DNA of 64,000 nt from CADEFX01 sp046154585 (GCA_046154585.1 JBJXDX010000048.1:18827-82826); one strand, 5' to 3'. Positions 16,590-26,359 are shown, numbered from the stretch's first letter. Notes: generated by a model not told the origin, from the letters alone. Numbers and translations: made by a program.

Positions 16590-18110
16590 TCAATACGTCG
16601 TGATCCAGCAGCCTGTGAACCCATGCGCCTTGAGCTGCGTGCACACGCTGCTGGCCGCTTCCCGCGAACCCGGAGGGCCGAGCATCAAGCGATGCCACAC
16701 GCCCTTCTGGCCCAGATCGACCTCGCGCACGTCCGGCGCGCGGCCCTGCAGCACGTCGGTATACTTCTGCTGCATGTCGGCAAACGCCTTCAGGGCATCC
16801 ATCCGGCTCTTCTGCGACGACAGTACGGGAACGAAGCCATTGCCTCCGCTCGAGGCCGAGGGAATGGTACCCGCGGCCGAGGCCACCTTGGTCGATTGCG
16901 CCGGGGCCGCCAAATCGTCCCGCGGCACGACTTTCTTGACCGGGGCCCGCACCTGCGGCTCGGCAATAGGCTCGGCCTTGGCTTCGACAATGGGCTCTGC
17001 CCGGCTGATCACGCGCGGCGCCACTGCCTGCGTCGCGTTTTGGCCCTCCGACGAGGCCGTGCCGCGCAACGGCGGACGCTGCGCCGGTGTCCCTAGTCCC
17101 TCGACGAAAAGGCCCGGCACGCCCGACCCACCGCCGCCGGCCTGCTGTTGCGTCGGCGTGATCACTGGATTGGCGGCCCCCATCGACCCATCGCGATTGA
17201 CGACCAGCGTGGTCACCTTGCGCGGGGCGCCGTTCGAATCCGTGTCGGACACGGCGCCAGTTTCAACAACGGTGCCGGCCGGACGGTCTTCACCGATCCG
17301 GTTCAAGAAGCGCTTGTCGGTATGCGCAATATCCTTGCCGCCGGGATCGGTCGGCTTGGACTTGGCCGGCCCCTTGTCCGCGCGCACGAGAGGTGTCTTG
17401 CCGTCAGCTCCGCTGCCGCTGAACGATTTGTAGCCGTAGGCCAGACCGCCACCGACGGCGATCGCGCCGACGAGCGCACCCACCACCACCATGGCACGCG
17501 GGCCGCGCCGCGCTGGCGGCTCATCCGCCTCCTCGCCCTCGTAAACGTAGTCTTGGTCGTGCGGTGGATGGCCGTCGTAGCCGGCGCGCGGATCGTAGGC
17601 CAGATCATCCATCGAACCGTACGTCTGCTGATGGCCCTGCTGCTGTCCGTTCCACTGGCCGCCCGTCCAGCCTTCCGCGGCCGCACTGTCGTAGCCTTGC
17701 TGGACATACGCATCATGCGCAGGCGCCTGCCGCCCGTGACCCTGTTCGGGCTGGTAGTTTGCCAAGTCGTACCCGGACGGATCGGCGTTGCCGGACCATC
17801 GCCCGGACGGCGCCTGCTGCGCCGGCCGCCTGCGGTCGTCGCTGGGCGGTGGATTCTGCGCCGCCGTCGTCCGATTGAGCAGCGAGGCCAAGCTCCCGCG
17901 CGACAGCGCAGGTTGCTCGCGCTCACCGCCCAACTGGCGGAAGGCCTGATGCGGAAAGTGGGATTGCGGCTGCTGATGCGCATAGCCGTCGTCGTGACCA
18001 CCCTGATCTGGATGATGCTGGCCGTGCGATCTGTTGTATGCGTCCTGATCTGGCTCATTTCGCCAGCGCGGCGCTCCAGCCTGAGCGTTCGGACCTTTCG
18101 CCCGTGACAT
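16590..18110 (-). CDS. SPOR domain-containing membrane protein
   Basis: A 506-residue protein with a cytoplasmic N-terminal half very rich in Gln, His, Asp and Gly, one membrane helix near residues 205-225 (MVVVGALVGAIAVGGGLAYG), a long periplasmic Pro/Ala/Val-rich linker, and a C-terminal SPOR domain (about 430-506; QKSRMDALKAFADMQ..., MLGPPGSREAASSVC, GFTGCWITTY). SPOR domains bind denuded glycan strands at the division site. Its place between argS and nagZ is conserved in relatives. The N-terminal half is fast-evolving low-complexity sequence and carries no known domain. Confidence 0.9.
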   Translation of the reverse strand: MSRAKGPNAQAGAPRWRNEPDQDAYNRSHGQHHPDQGGHDDGYAHQQPQSHFPHQAFRQLGGEREQPALSRGSLASLLNRTTAAQNPPPSDDRRRPAQQAPSGRWSGNADPSGYDLANYQPEQGHGRQAPAHDAYVQQGYDSAAAEGWTGGQWNGQQQGHQQTYGSMDDLAYDPRAGYDGHPPHDQDYVYEGEEADEPPARRGPRAMVVVGALVGAIAVGGGLAYGYKSFSGSGADGKTPLVRADKGPAKSKPTDPGGKDIAHTDKRFLNRIGEDRPAGTVVETGAVSDTDSNGAPRKVTTLVVNRDGSMGAANPVITPTQQQAGGGGSGVPGLFVEGLGTPAQRPPLRGTASSEGQNATQAVAPRVISRAEPIVEAKAEPIAEPQVRAPVKKVVPRDDLAAPAQSTKVASAAGTIPSASSGGNGFVPVLSSQKSRMDALKAFADMQQKYTDVLQGRAPDVREVDLGQKGVWHRLMLGPPGSREAASSVCTQLKAHGFTGCWITTY

Positions 18111-18154
18111 AGCGGATCCCTTCGCGCGTTCTCGATCGCCCCCGAATCGAAGAA

Positions 18155-19915
18155 TTATCGCATCTCGCTCGGTGCGTGCACACCGAGAATCCCTAAACCG
18201 GAAGTAACCACCTGTGCGCAGGACCGCGTCAGAGCCAGTCGCGCAGCGGTCAACTTCCGATCCCCTGGTTGGATAAAGCGCAAATGTGGCGATTCATTGC
18301 CACGGCTCCACAAACTGTGAAAAGAAGCTGCCAAATCATTTAGATAGAACGCCAGCCTGTGCGGCTCATGGGCGGCGGCGGCACCCTCCACCAGGCGCGG
18401 AAACTGCGCCAGCCGCTTGATCACATCCATCTCTCCCGCATCGGTAAGGCCCGATACGTCAGCAGCAGCCACCTCCGCCCCCATGGCGTCGAGATCGGGG
18501 AAGGTCTCGCGCACATTGCGGAACACCGAATGCGCGCGTGCGTGCGCGTATTGCACATAGAAGACGGCGTTGTCCTTCGACTGCTCGATCACCTTGGCGA
18601 GATCGAAGTCGAGTGTCGCGTCGTTCTTGCGATACAGCATCATGAAGCGCACTGGGTCGCGGCCGACCTCGTCGACGACCTCGCGCAATGTCACGAACGT
18701 GCCCGCCCGCTTCGACATCTTGACGGGCTCGCCCGCCCGCAGCAGCCGCACGAGCTGGCATACCTTGATGTCGAGATCGGCCTTGCCGTCCGACAGCGCC
18801 GCCACCGCCGCCTTCATGCGCTTGATGTAGCCCGAGTGATCGGCGCCGAAAATGTTGATGAGGTGCTTGAAGCCGCGCGCGAGCTTGTTGTGGTGATAGG
18901 CCATGTCGGACGCGAAATAGGTGTAGCCGCCATCCGACTTCAGCAGCGCGCGATCGACGTCGTCGCCGAACTCGGTCGCCTTGAACAGCGTCTGCTCGCG
19001 GTCCTCCCAATCGTCGGCCTCGTGCCCCTTCGGTTTTTCGAGGCGTCCTTCGTACACGAGCCCCTTGGCGCGCAGCTCGTTGACGGTCTGGGCCACTTCG
19101 TCGCGGTTGCCGCTGGTCAACGACCGCTCGGAGAAAAACACATCATGTCGAATGTTGAGCGCGGCCAGATCCTCGCGGATCTGCGCAAGCATATCGCCGA
19201 TCGCCACCGCCCGCACGTCCGGGAGCCACTCGGCTTCCGGTTTGTCGAGCAGCGAACGCCCGAACGCCTTCGCCAATCCCTCACCGACCGGCTTCAAATA
19301 GTCGCCCGGATACAGCCCTTGCGGAATCTGGCCGATGTCCTCGCCCAGCGCCTCGCGATAACGCAGGTAGGCGGAACGCGCCAGCACGTCCACCTGCGCG
19401 CCCGCGTCATTGATGTAGTACTCGCGCGTCACCTTGTAGCCGGCGAACGCCAGCAGGTTGGCCAGCGCATCCCCGAACACCGCGCCGCGGCAATGCCCGA
19501 CGTGCATGGGCCCGGTCGGATTGGCCGATACGTACTCGACGTTGATTTCCTCTCCGCGGCCTAGAGTGCTTCGCCCATAGGCGTTTCCCTCTTTGATGAT
19601 GGACGTCACGACGCCCTGCCACATCGACGGCGCCAGCGTGATGTTGAGAAAGCCCGGCCCCGCCACCGCGACCTTTACGAAGCCTCGCTCGCTTGCGAGC
19701 TCGGCCGCCAGCTTCTCGGCGATATCGCGCGGCTTGGCGCGCGCCGCCTTGGCCAGCACCATGGCGACGTTGCTCGCCACGTCGCCGTGCGCGGCATCCT
19801 TCACCGGCTCGACGTCGATGCTGCCGACGACAAGATCCGCCGGCAGATCGCCCCGGGCCTGCAGGGCCGCGAGCGCGGATTTGATGCGCTCCTCGACGTG
19901 CGCGAATACGTTCAT
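18155..19915 (-). CDS. argS: Arginyl-tRNA synthetase
   Basis: A 586-residue class I synthetase charging tRNA-Arg. It has an N-terminal additional domain (VKDAAHGDVASNVAM), the HIGH-type motif in VSANPTGPMHVGHCRGAVFGD-like text, with HVGH near residue 134, and KMSKRAGTFVTL as the KMSKS loop. The anticodon-binding domain near the end contains FYLNDLAASFHSLWSRG. The ATG at 19915 (MNVFAHVEERIK) is the family-typical start; an in-frame ATG ten codons earlier is possible. Confidence 0.97.
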   Translation of the reverse strand: MNVFAHVEERIKSALAALQARGDLPADLVVGSIDVEPVKDAAHGDVASNVAMVLAKAARAKPRDIAEKLAAELASERGFVKVAVAGPGFLNITLAPSMWQGVVTSIIKEGNAYGRSTLGRGEEINVEYVSANPTGPMHVGHCRGAVFGDALANLLAFAGYKVTREYYINDAGAQVDVLARSAYLRYREALGEDIGQIPQGLYPGDYLKPVGEGLAKAFGRSLLDKPEAEWLPDVRAVAIGDMLAQIREDLAALNIRHDVFFSERSLTSGNRDEVAQTVNELRAKGLVYEGRLEKPKGHEADDWEDREQTLFKATEFGDDVDRALLKSDGGYTYFASDMAYHHNKLARGFKHLINIFGADHSGYIKRMKAAVAALSDGKADLDIKVCQLVRLLRAGEPVKMSKRAGTFVTLREVVDEVGRDPVRFMMLYRKNDATLDFDLAKVIEQSKDNAVFYVQYAHARAHSVFRNVRETFPDLDAMGAEVAAADVSGLTDAGEMDVIKRLAQFPRLVEGAAAAHEPHRLAFYLNDLAASFHSLWSRGNESPHLRFIQPGDRKLTAARLALTRSCAQVVTSGLGILGVHAPSEMR

Positions 19916-19966
19916 GCCTGGTCCTCGATCGGCGGCGTTTGTCACGCTATTGGCCGAAGGCGCCGA

Positions 19967-21208
19967 CTATCCCAAATCCGGGGTAGCGTCAAACAGCCGC
20001 CTATGCTCCGCCACCGCATAGCGATCCGTCATCCCCGCAATGAAATCCGCGATGCGTTCCGCCCGCTCGGGGTCGGCAAGCCCCGCAAATGCAGTGCTGC
20101 GCCATCCCGGCAACACCGAGGCATCGCCCATATAGCGCGCGAACAGCTCGCGCACGATGCTCTCCGCATTGCCCATCTCGTGCATCACCCGCGGATGCCG
20201 GTAGACCGTGCGGAACAGATACGCGCGCAGCCCCTTGAGCTCATCGCGCCTCGCGTCCGAGAACACCACCACCGCCGCGCCGGCATGGCGTACGTCGTCA
20301 AGAGAACGCGCCCCGACCCGCGCCAGTCGCGCCCGCGACTCCGTCACGACGTCATCGATCATGGCCGTGATCATGCGCCGGTTGACCTCGTAGATCATGC
20401 GCCCGCGATCCATCTCGCTCGCCGCACCGCCCAGCGCACGCACGAAGCCGCCAACGAACGGCACATCGGCAAGCTCCGCGATTTCGATCAGCCCCGCCCG
20501 CAAGCCATCGTCGATATCGTGATTGTTGTAGGCGATGTCGTCGGCGATCGACGCCACCTGCGCCTCCGCAGACGCATAGAGATCGAGGTTGAGCTGTTCC
20601 GCCAGCCCCACCCGCGCAATGACCTCCCGCAGCACATCATGGTGCCCGGGCGACGTTCCTGCCGGCGCCAGCGGACCGTTGTGCTTGGCCAACCCTTCCA
20701 GCGTCTCGAATGTCAGGTTGAGCCCGTCGAACTCCGCGTACTTGCGCTCGAGCCCCGTCACCACCTTGAAGCTCTGCGCGTTGTGGTCGAAGCCGCCGTA
20801 GGCCGCCATCGCCGCATTGAGCGCGCGCTCGCCAGCATGACCGAACGGAGGGTGCCCGAGATCGTGCGCCAGCGCCAGCGCCTCGGCCAGGTCCTCGTCG
20901 AGTTGCAGCAGCCGCGCCATGGAGCGGGCGATCTGCGACACCTCCAGCGTATGCGTCAGCCGCGTGCGGAAATGATCGCCCTCGTGCAGCAGGAACACCT
21001 GGGTCTTATACGTCAGCCGCCGGAACGCGGTCGCATGCACGATGCGGTCCCGGTCACGCTGGAACGGCGTGCGCATGGGACACGGCGCCTCCGGGAACGC
21101 CCGTCCCCGGCTCCGCGCCGCATCGGCCGCATACGCCGCCAGCCCACGCGCGGCGCGTGGCCCGGCCTCCACAGCGCTGTCTTCCCTATCCGCCACGATC
21201 CTTCCCAT
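19967..21208 (-). CDS. dgt: Deoxyguanosinetriphosphate triphosphohydrolase-like protein
   Basis: This 413-residue HD-domain enzyme cleaves dNTPs to nucleoside and tripolyphosphate. The metal ligands appear in RLTHTLEVSQIARS (His) and ALAHDLGHPPFGHAGE (HD), followed by IADDIAYNNHDIDDGL (the third Asp). The N-terminal RTPFQRDRDRIVHATAFRRL block is typical of the Dgt-like group (type 2) of alphaproteobacteria. The ATG at 21208 was used; a longer reading runs into a palindromic repeat immediately upstream. It is divergent from erpA. Confidence 0.93.
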   Translation of the reverse strand: MGRIVADREDSAVEAGPRAARGLAAYAADAARSRGRAFPEAPCPMRTPFQRDRDRIVHATAFRRLTYKTQVFLLHEGDHFRTRLTHTLEVSQIARSMARLLQLDEDLAEALALAHDLGHPPFGHAGERALNAAMAAYGGFDHNAQSFKVVTGLERKYAEFDGLNLTFETLEGLAKHNGPLAPAGTSPGHHDVLREVIARVGLAEQLNLDLYASAEAQVASIADDIAYNNHDIDDGLRAGLIEIAELADVPFVGGFVRALGGAASEMDRGRMIYEVNRRMITAMIDDVVTESRARLARVGARSLDDVRHAGAAVVVFSDARRDELKGLRAYLFRTVYRHPRVMHEMGNAESIVRELFARYMGDASVLPGWRSTAFAGLADPERAERIADFIAGMTDRYAVAEHRRLFDATPDLG

Positions 21209-21211
21209 CCC

Positions 21212-21386
21212 GTCATCCTCGCCCGAGCGCGCAAAAGGCGTGTCGAAGGGCGGGGATCCAGCAGTCATGCCGGAGGCGTGCTTCGCACGACATTCGTCGA
21301 AGACACCTTAATATTGAGCCTTCGGCCCTTTCTACGCTGGGTCCCCGAGACGGCTCCGGCTTGCGCCTACGCCGCTCGAGGATGAC
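21212..21386. repeat. Large imperfect palindrome of the GTCATCC family between dgt and erpA
   Basis: The left end reads GTCATCCTCGCCCGAGCG and the right end CGCTCGAGGATGAC, and GGGGATCCAGC in the left half mirrors GCTGGGTCCCC in the right half. Size is about 175 bp. It fills most of the divergent promoter region, starting 4 bp upstream of the dgt ATG, so it may shape the dgt leader. Confidence 0.65.
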
Positions 21387-21482
21387 GAATAGCCGCCGTT
21401 TGACTTTGACCGGCGAGCACCTATCTTATAGGAATCGCGGGATTATTTCGAATGTGCTTTGCCCGCGGAAACGGAACGGCTG

Positions 21483-21806
21483 ATGGACGTGCTCCTGACT
21501 GAGCGGGCTGCCCGGCGCATTTCGGAAATCGCCGCAATCGAGCCCCAGAACCCATTTCTCCGCGTCAGCGTCGACGGCGGCGGCTGCTCGGGCTTCCAGT
21601 ATCGATTCGATCTGGTGGCGGCAAGCGAGCCCGACGACATCGTGATCGAGCGCGACGGCGCAACCGTCCTGATCGATCCCGTGTCGCTCCCCTACATGGC
21701 GGGCTCCGAGATCGACTTCGCCGACGAACTGATCGGCGCCTCCTTCAAGATCAAGAACCCCAACGCCACCGCCTCCTGCGGCTGCGGCACCAGCTTCTCG
21801 ATCTAG
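21483..21806 (+). CDS. erpA: Iron-sulfur cluster insertion protein ErpA (HesB/IscA family)
   Basis: This 107-residue A-type carrier hands [Fe-S] clusters to target enzymes. The three cysteines are in the expected places: GGGCSGFQY near residue 40 and CGCGTSF at the C-terminus. LLTERAARRI at the start and GSEIDFADELIGASFKI are family-typical. The ATG at 21483 was preferred to an in-frame TTG eight codons earlier. The dgt-erpA-xth neighbourhood (here with an insertion of 8 kb before xth) recalls the rhizobial order. Confidence 0.92.
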   Translation: MDVLLTERAARRISEIAAIEPQNPFLRVSVDGGGCSGFQYRFDLVAASEPDDIVIERDGATVLIDPVSLPYMAGSEIDFADELIGASFKIKNPNATASCGCGTSFSI

Positions 21807-22142
21807 GCCCGCTCCTAAGCTCCAAACTCTGAATTTGCGTCCCCGGACGGCGCGCGGCAGCGCGACGATCCGGGGTCTTCACCCTTCGCCATCATGCACA
21901 GCTCCATCCCCAATCTTTGATCACCGCTGCGCCTTCTCATTACCGGGGAAGATCCCGGATGGCCGCGCGTCGCGCCATAGGCGCCAACGCGCCGCCTCCG
22001 GGAACGCAAAGGGAGAGCATTGGCCTACACGCACCGCACACGGACATTTGAGGCGCCTGTTCCTTGCGTGACTGCCACGCGGGCCCAAATGAGCGATCGT
22101 GCCGCGCAGGATCAGCGCGAACTAGGCTCACAGAGGCGTGTC
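21807..22142. other. Intergenic stretch with a GC-rich hairpin
   Basis: No gene is recognised. CCCCGGA at 21841-21847 and TCCGGGG at 21869-21875 bracket a GC-rich stretch that could fold, 35 bp past the erpA stop; there is no clear T-run. Related words (ACCGGGGAAGATCCCGGAT) recur near 21940-21960, suggesting decayed repeat units. Confidence 0.4.
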
Positions 22143-22358
22143 ATGGACGGCCAGACAATCGGTTTCCAGTTTCAGGAGAGCTCGCAGCAGGCGCAGGTGA
22201 CGGGCGCGCGCCGCGCGGCCCTCGACACCGCGCTGAAGGCAGCCGCCAAGCTCTACACGCACGCGGAGTACCTCGAGCTCGAGCGCGACGTCACGGCCGG
22301 CAAGGTCGACGTGCGCGTGTATGACGAGGGGCTCGTGCTGATGCGGACGGGTGGGTAG
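22143..22358 (+). CDS. Small hypothetical protein
   Basis: A 71-residue reading frame starting at an ATG preceded by AGAGG seven bases upstream. It is Ala/Glu/Val-rich, lacks cysteines and membrane segments, and is mostly predicted helix in the middle (ARRAALDTALKAAAKLY). It could be read 41 codons longer upstream, but that part has no conserved look. I do not recognise the family. It stands alone between erpA and the exporter gene on the same strand. Confidence 0.5.
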   Translation: MDGQTIGFQFQESSQQAQVTGARRAALDTALKAAAKLYTHAEYLELERDVTAGKVDVRVYDEGLVLMRTGG

Positions 22359-22493
22359 CGGCCGCTCGCTTGGCCACAATCAGTCCACCCCCGCCCCTGC
22401 ACCAGGCAACTGCCTGCTCCCCGTCATCGAAGTGTCACACGTGACGCCCCGGTGCTAGTCTCTACAAAAAGGGACGACACCGGGGACGGATAA

Positions 22494-24014
22494 GTGACGC
22501 CCGACGAGGACCAGCCCGCGCTGCCGCTGACGGTATCGCGGCGCATCTTTGTGCTGATCACCGTGGTCGTCGCCTCGACCGCGTTCAACGCGGCCACCTT
22601 CTCCGTCGCCGCCATCCTGCCGCAGGTGCAGGGCTCCCTCTCCGCCACCCAGGACGAGGTCTCCTGGACCGTCACCTTCTATATCCTGGCCACCGCCGTC
22701 ACCATGCCCATGACCGGCTGGCTCGTGGCCCGCCTCGGCCGCGGCCGCCTGCAGTTCTGGAGCCTGTTCGGCTTCACCCTCTCCACCATCATGTGCGCGT
22801 TCGCGACCTCGCTCGAAAGCCTCGTGGCCTGGCGCCTCGTGCAGGGCGCCACGGGCGCGCCGATCCAGCCGCTCGGCCAGACCATCCTGCTCGACGTCTT
22901 CCCGCGCCATCAGCACGGGCTCGTGATCGCCATCTTCGGCACGACCAACACCATCGGCCCGGTGCTCGGCCCCACCTTCGCCGGCTACCTCGCCGAGGCC
23001 TACGGCTGGCGCTGGGGCTTCTTCATGATCGTGCCCGTGGCCGTCGCCGCTTGCATCGCCGCGCGCTTCGCGCTGCCCGAGGACGCGCGCCGCAGCAAGG
23101 TGTCGCTCGACTGGATCGGCTTCCTGTCGCTCTCCATCGCCATTGCCGCCACCCAGTTCGTGCTCTCGCGCGGCCAGCGCCTCGACTGGTTCGACTCCTC
23201 CGAGATCATCATCGAGACCTGCATCGCCGCGCTCGCGCTCTACATCTTCGTCGTCCACACCTTCACCACGCCCACGCCTTATCTCAGTCCGCGGCTGCTC
23301 TTCGACCGCAACTACACCATCGGCGTCGCGCTCATCGTCATCTTCGGCATGCTCAACTTCACGCCAATGGTGCTGCTGCCGCCCATGCTGCAGAACCAGC
23401 TCGGCTATCCCGACGGCCTCATCGGCTTCGTCGTGAGCTGGCGCGGCGCCGGCGTCATGGTGGGCTCGTTCACCTCCATCTTCGCCCAGCGCTTCGATCC
23501 GCGCGTCGGCATGGTCGCCGGATTCGGCATGCAGATCGTGTCCGGCGTCTGGCTGACCAGCCTCAACCTCGATGCCCAACTCTGGGCTCTGTGCGCCAAT
23601 GCCTTCCTTCAGGGTTGCGCGGTCGGCCTCATCTGGACGCCCATCGTCACCACCGCCTTCCGCACGCTCGACCACTCGCTGCGGCCCGAAGGTATCGCCG
23701 TGCTGCATCTCATGCGCAGCATCGGCAGCAGCTTCTTCATCTCCATCACGGTCGCCGAGATCGTGCGCACCACCACCGCCAACTACGGCCGCATGACGGA
23801 GGTGCTCTCGCCGTACAATAAATCGCTGAGCGTTCCCGCCATCACGGGCGGCTGGCACACCGACACCGTCACCGGCATGGCCAAGCTCGCCCAGGAGATC
23901 GACCGCCAGGCCGCTATGCTCGGCTACATGAACGCCTTCATCCTCTACACCGCCATGTCCGTCATCGCCATTCCGCTGGTGCTCCTGCTCGGCGGACGGC
24001 GGCGGAATGCATAG
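22494..24014 (+). CDS. DHA2-family multidrug exporter (MFS, EmrB/QacA type)
   Basis: This 506-residue, 14-helix proton-driven exporter begins with GTG (MTPDEDQPALPLTVSRR). Motifs: ILPQVQGSLSATQDEVSWTVTFYILATAVTMP (helix 1-2), GWLVARLGRGRLQFWS (motif A), GATGAPIQPLGQTILLD, and TTNTIGPVLGPTFAGYL (motif C, exporter signature). No membrane-fusion (EmrA) gene is adjacent. Its last 145 bp are repeated almost unchanged at 26,668-26,815. A second, more distant DHA2 exporter is at 55,770. Substrate unknown. Confidence 0.9.
   Translation: MTPDEDQPALPLTVSRRIFVLITVVVASTAFNAATFSVAAILPQVQGSLSATQDEVSWTVTFYILATAVTMPMTGWLVARLGRGRLQFWSLFGFTLSTIMCAFATSLESLVAWRLVQGATGAPIQPLGQTILLDVFPRHQHGLVIAIFGTTNTIGPVLGPTFAGYLAEAYGWRWGFFMIVPVAVAACIAARFALPEDARRSKVSLDWIGFLSLSIAIAATQFVLSRGQRLDWFDSSEIIIETCIAALALYIFVVHTFTTPTPYLSPRLLFDRNYTIGVALIVIFGMLNFTPMVLLPPMLQNQLGYPDGLIGFVVSWRGAGVMVGSFTSIFAQRFDPRVGMVAGFGMQIVSGVWLTSLNLDAQLWALCANAFLQGCAVGLIWTPIVTTAFRTLDHSLRPEGIAVLHLMRSIGSSFFISITVAEIVRTTTANYGRMTEVLSPYNKSLSVPAITGGWHTDTVTGMAKLAQEIDRQAAMLGYMNAFILYTAMSVIAIPLVLLLGGRRRNA
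23870..24014 (+). repeat. Exporter 3' end, first copy of a ~145-bp direct repeat
   Basis: From CACCGGCATGGCCAAGCTCG to the end of the exporter gene this stretch matches 26,668-26,815 with only a few changes, concentrated at the last 30 bp (RRRNA versus RRRGGA at the protein level). Confidence 0.85.
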
Positions 24015-24216
24015 CCATTCGTTGTCCGTCTTAATCACGGATCGAGCAACCAAGGCGTGAACTCCTCGTAGAGCCAGAGCGCGACTGCCTGTGCGACGAC
24101 ACGAATGCAGGAACTTGCGTCAGGGATGTCGTGGCCGTTTGCGGCTTACGCGCAACAGCCGGCTCTGCCGGTGATGGATTTCTCAACTGCTGCAGTGGCA
24201 GGCCGCATCGAGGATG

Positions 24217-24915
24217 TCAGCCTGCAGGGCCCGTGGCGAAGCGGGAGACCGGCCTGATGTGCGCGAACATGCTGCGGGCATTCCAAGTTGGAAAGGCCCT
24301 TATCAGCGACGACGGGCCGTCGAGTTGGATGCGGCCCCCACCTGTGGCTTGGCCCCAGGAGAGCTGGCCGGCGTGCCATTTGATGAAAGCTTCGGCATCC
24401 GCCGTGATGAAGAGGTCCTCGTCGAAGCCGGGGTTCGTCTTGCAGATCTCGGTGTCTCCGAATTCAATGATTAGCCAATAGCGTTCGGCGCGCGCCCGGC
24501 CGGTGAAGTCGAAACGGATGACGACGCGTCGATTCGGAAGCCGGTCTCGGCGGAGCGCGTTGCACATCGACCAAAGGGCGACAAAGGGGTCGAGGTGCTG
24601 GGGGGCAATCTCGAGCCAACGCGCACCCCACTCGCCAAGCGACTGGCAGACCGTGAAGAGCTCATGGCCGGCAGACGTGAGCTTGTAGTTGTGCCCTCGC
24701 CCGTCGGGCTTCGGTGCCGACTCGACGACACCGAGCCGTTCGAGCTGCCTGAGCCGCTGCGCGAGCAGCGTACCGGAGAGGCCGGGCGCGCCCGCCCGGA
24801 TCTCACTGAAGTTGCCGCAGCCAAGGTACAGATTGCGGACGATCAGCGGTGTCCAGCGCTCGGCGAAAATCTCGGCGCCGCGTGCAATAGGGCAGTACTG
24901 TCCGTACGTCCTCAC
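24217..24915 (-). CDS. HxlR-family transcriptional regulator with C-terminal SCP2-like domain
   Basis: A 232-residue protein. Residues 1-110 form the HxlR winged helix: MRTYGQYCPIARGAEIFAERW with a conserved Cys near residue 8, then RNLYLGCGNFSEIRAGAPGLSGTLLAQRLRQLE-like text and the beta-wing LVVESAPKPDGRGHNYKLT-like region. Residues 130-230 resemble a small ligand-binding sterol-carrier-like domain seen in a subgroup of HxlR proteins. The GTG at 24915 is used since the conserved part begins there. It is divergent from the flavoprotein gene at 25,023 with 107 bp between, so it likely controls that gene. Confidence 0.85.
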   Translation of the reverse strand: MRTYGQYCPIARGAEIFAERWTPLIVRNLYLGCGNFSEIRAGAPGLSGTLLAQRLRQLERLGVVESAPKPDGRGHNYKLTSAGHELFTVCQSLGEWGARWLEIAPQHLDPFVALWSMCNALRRDRLPNRRVVIRFDFTGRARAERYWLIIEFGDTEICKTNPGFDEDLFITADAEAFIKWHAGQLSWGQATGGGRIQLDGPSSLIRAFPTWNARSMFAHIRPVSRFATGPAG

Positions 24916-25022
24916 AACCGCAGTGTTGCGCACCGGCCTTCGATTGTGGAGTCCAGATTTTTGACTATACGGACCCAATCCGCCGTAGTCCGATGTGCCC
25001 TCTTCGAAAAGAGGAGGCTGCC

Positions 25023-26282
25023 ATGTCGACACCGAAGTTTGCGGAAGTCGGCCACGGAAGCAAGAGCCCAACCGTCGTCGAGATCGACGGGTTCCGCGGC
25101 CGGGTAATGCCCTTCGAAGCGGATAAGACGCTGATGGACGCAGCGCGAGGGATCGGGCCGCTCATCCGAAAACATGCAGACGAGGCGGAGCGGGAGCGAC
25201 GCCTGTCGAAGCCAGTCCTAAACGCGTTGAAAGAGACGGGGCTTCTGAAGATGGCCACACCGAAATCCCTCGGCGGATTGGAGTCCGACCCGATCACCCG
25301 CGCGCTTGTCGTCGAAGAGGTCGGTCGTCACGACGCTGCAGCAGGGTGGACATTGGAAAACCCGGTGGACTGGGCCTTCTTCTGTGCGCGTCTCCCCGAC
25401 GAAGGCGCCGAGGAAATCTACGCCAGAGGTGGGGACGTGGTGATCGCCGCTCAGTTCGGACGTCCACTCGCCGCAAAAAAGGTCGATGGCGGATACAAGG
25501 TTTCCGGACGTGCGCCGTTCGTCAGCAATTGCCTGGACGCCGATTGGATCTCCTGTACAGCCTTGGTAGATGCAGACAGGCATTCCGATGGCGAGCCCGA
25601 GATGCGGATGGTCTATTTTCCGGCCGAGAAGTGCGAAATCATCGACACTTGGCACGCGATGGGCATGCGAGGTACGGGCAGCCACGACATCGAGGCTAAG
25701 GATGTCTTTGTCCCCGATGCCAGAACCTTTGCGATGCAGCCAGGTTACGAGCGCGGGTCTCACTACAATGGGCCGCTCTATCGCATGCCACTGGTGGGGG
25801 CCGCAGGGACCGGAATTCCAACGCCGATGCTCGGTGTCGCGCGAAGAGCGCTGGATGAGTTGATCAAGGTTGCCCTGACGAAGAATCCGGTGACTGCGAC
25901 CAACCTTCTCAAGGAGCGCTCGTCGGCTCAGATGCAACTGGGCCAGGCCGAAGCGATCCTGCGGTCCGGGCGCTTGCTGCTTCTGCATACTGTAAGCGAA
26001 GCGTGGCAAAGATGTCTTGCCGGGGAGGCCCACTCAGCGGATCAAAAAGCGGATCTCCTGCTCGGCAGCACGCACGCCATGGCCAGCGCAGTCCGGGCGA
26101 CGGAGCTCGCTTGTCGCATCGCCGGAACCACGTCGATCCGCGTGTCCAGCCCCCTGGAACGTTGCTTCCGAGACATCCAGACCATGAGACATCACGTATT
26201 CGCGTCCGAGGCGCGCTACGGAACCGTTGGACAAGTGTATCTCGGCGTTGAGCCGGACTTTGGCGTCGTCTCCTTCGACTAG
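25023..26282 (+). CDS. Acyl-CoA dehydrogenase-fold flavoprotein (group D monooxygenase-like)
   Basis: A 419-residue protein with the acyl-CoA dehydrogenase layout: a helical N-terminus (IGPLIRKHADEAERERRLSK, VLNALKETGLLKMATPKSLGG), a beta middle domain (VIAAQFGRPLAAKKVDGGYKVSG) and a helical C-terminus. Features such as ERERRLSKPVLNALKETGL and WHAMGMRGTGSHDIEAKDVFVP are shared with HsaA/HpaB-type flavin-dependent monooxygenases and related dehydrogenases. The catalytic glutamate of true acyl-CoA dehydrogenases is not obvious. The start has AGAGGAGG upstream. Substrate cannot be told; a hydrophobic or aromatic compound sensed by the neighbouring HxlR protein is a guess. Confidence 0.82.
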   Translation: MSTPKFAEVGHGSKSPTVVEIDGFRGRVMPFEADKTLMDAARGIGPLIRKHADEAERERRLSKPVLNALKETGLLKMATPKSLGGLESDPITRALVVEEVGRHDAAAGWTLENPVDWAFFCARLPDEGAEEIYARGGDVVIAAQFGRPLAAKKVDGGYKVSGRAPFVSNCLDADWISCTALVDADRHSDGEPEMRMVYFPAEKCEIIDTWHAMGMRGTGSHDIEAKDVFVPDARTFAMQPGYERGSHYNGPLYRMPLVGAAGTGIPTPMLGVARRALDELIKVALTKNPVTATNLLKERSSAQMQLGQAEAILRSGRLLLLHTVSEAWQRCLAGEAHSADQKADLLLGSTHAMASAVRATELACRIAGTTSIRVSSPLERCFRDIQTMRHHVFASEARYGTVGQVYLGVEPDFGVVSFD

Positions 26283-26359
26283 ACCGGTGATCCAATTTCC
26301 GGGTGTTGCTCGCCGCAGTCCCAGGCCAGCGAGGTCAACGCGGACGCAGGGCGCTCGGC

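Noticed and set aside
22455..24053. Long minus-strand open frame (over 500 codons) rich in His/Asp/Glu/Gly opposite the exporter
   Set aside because: It is the exact antisense of a well-supported MFS gene; high GC keeps the opposite frame open. Low-complexity composition and no domains.
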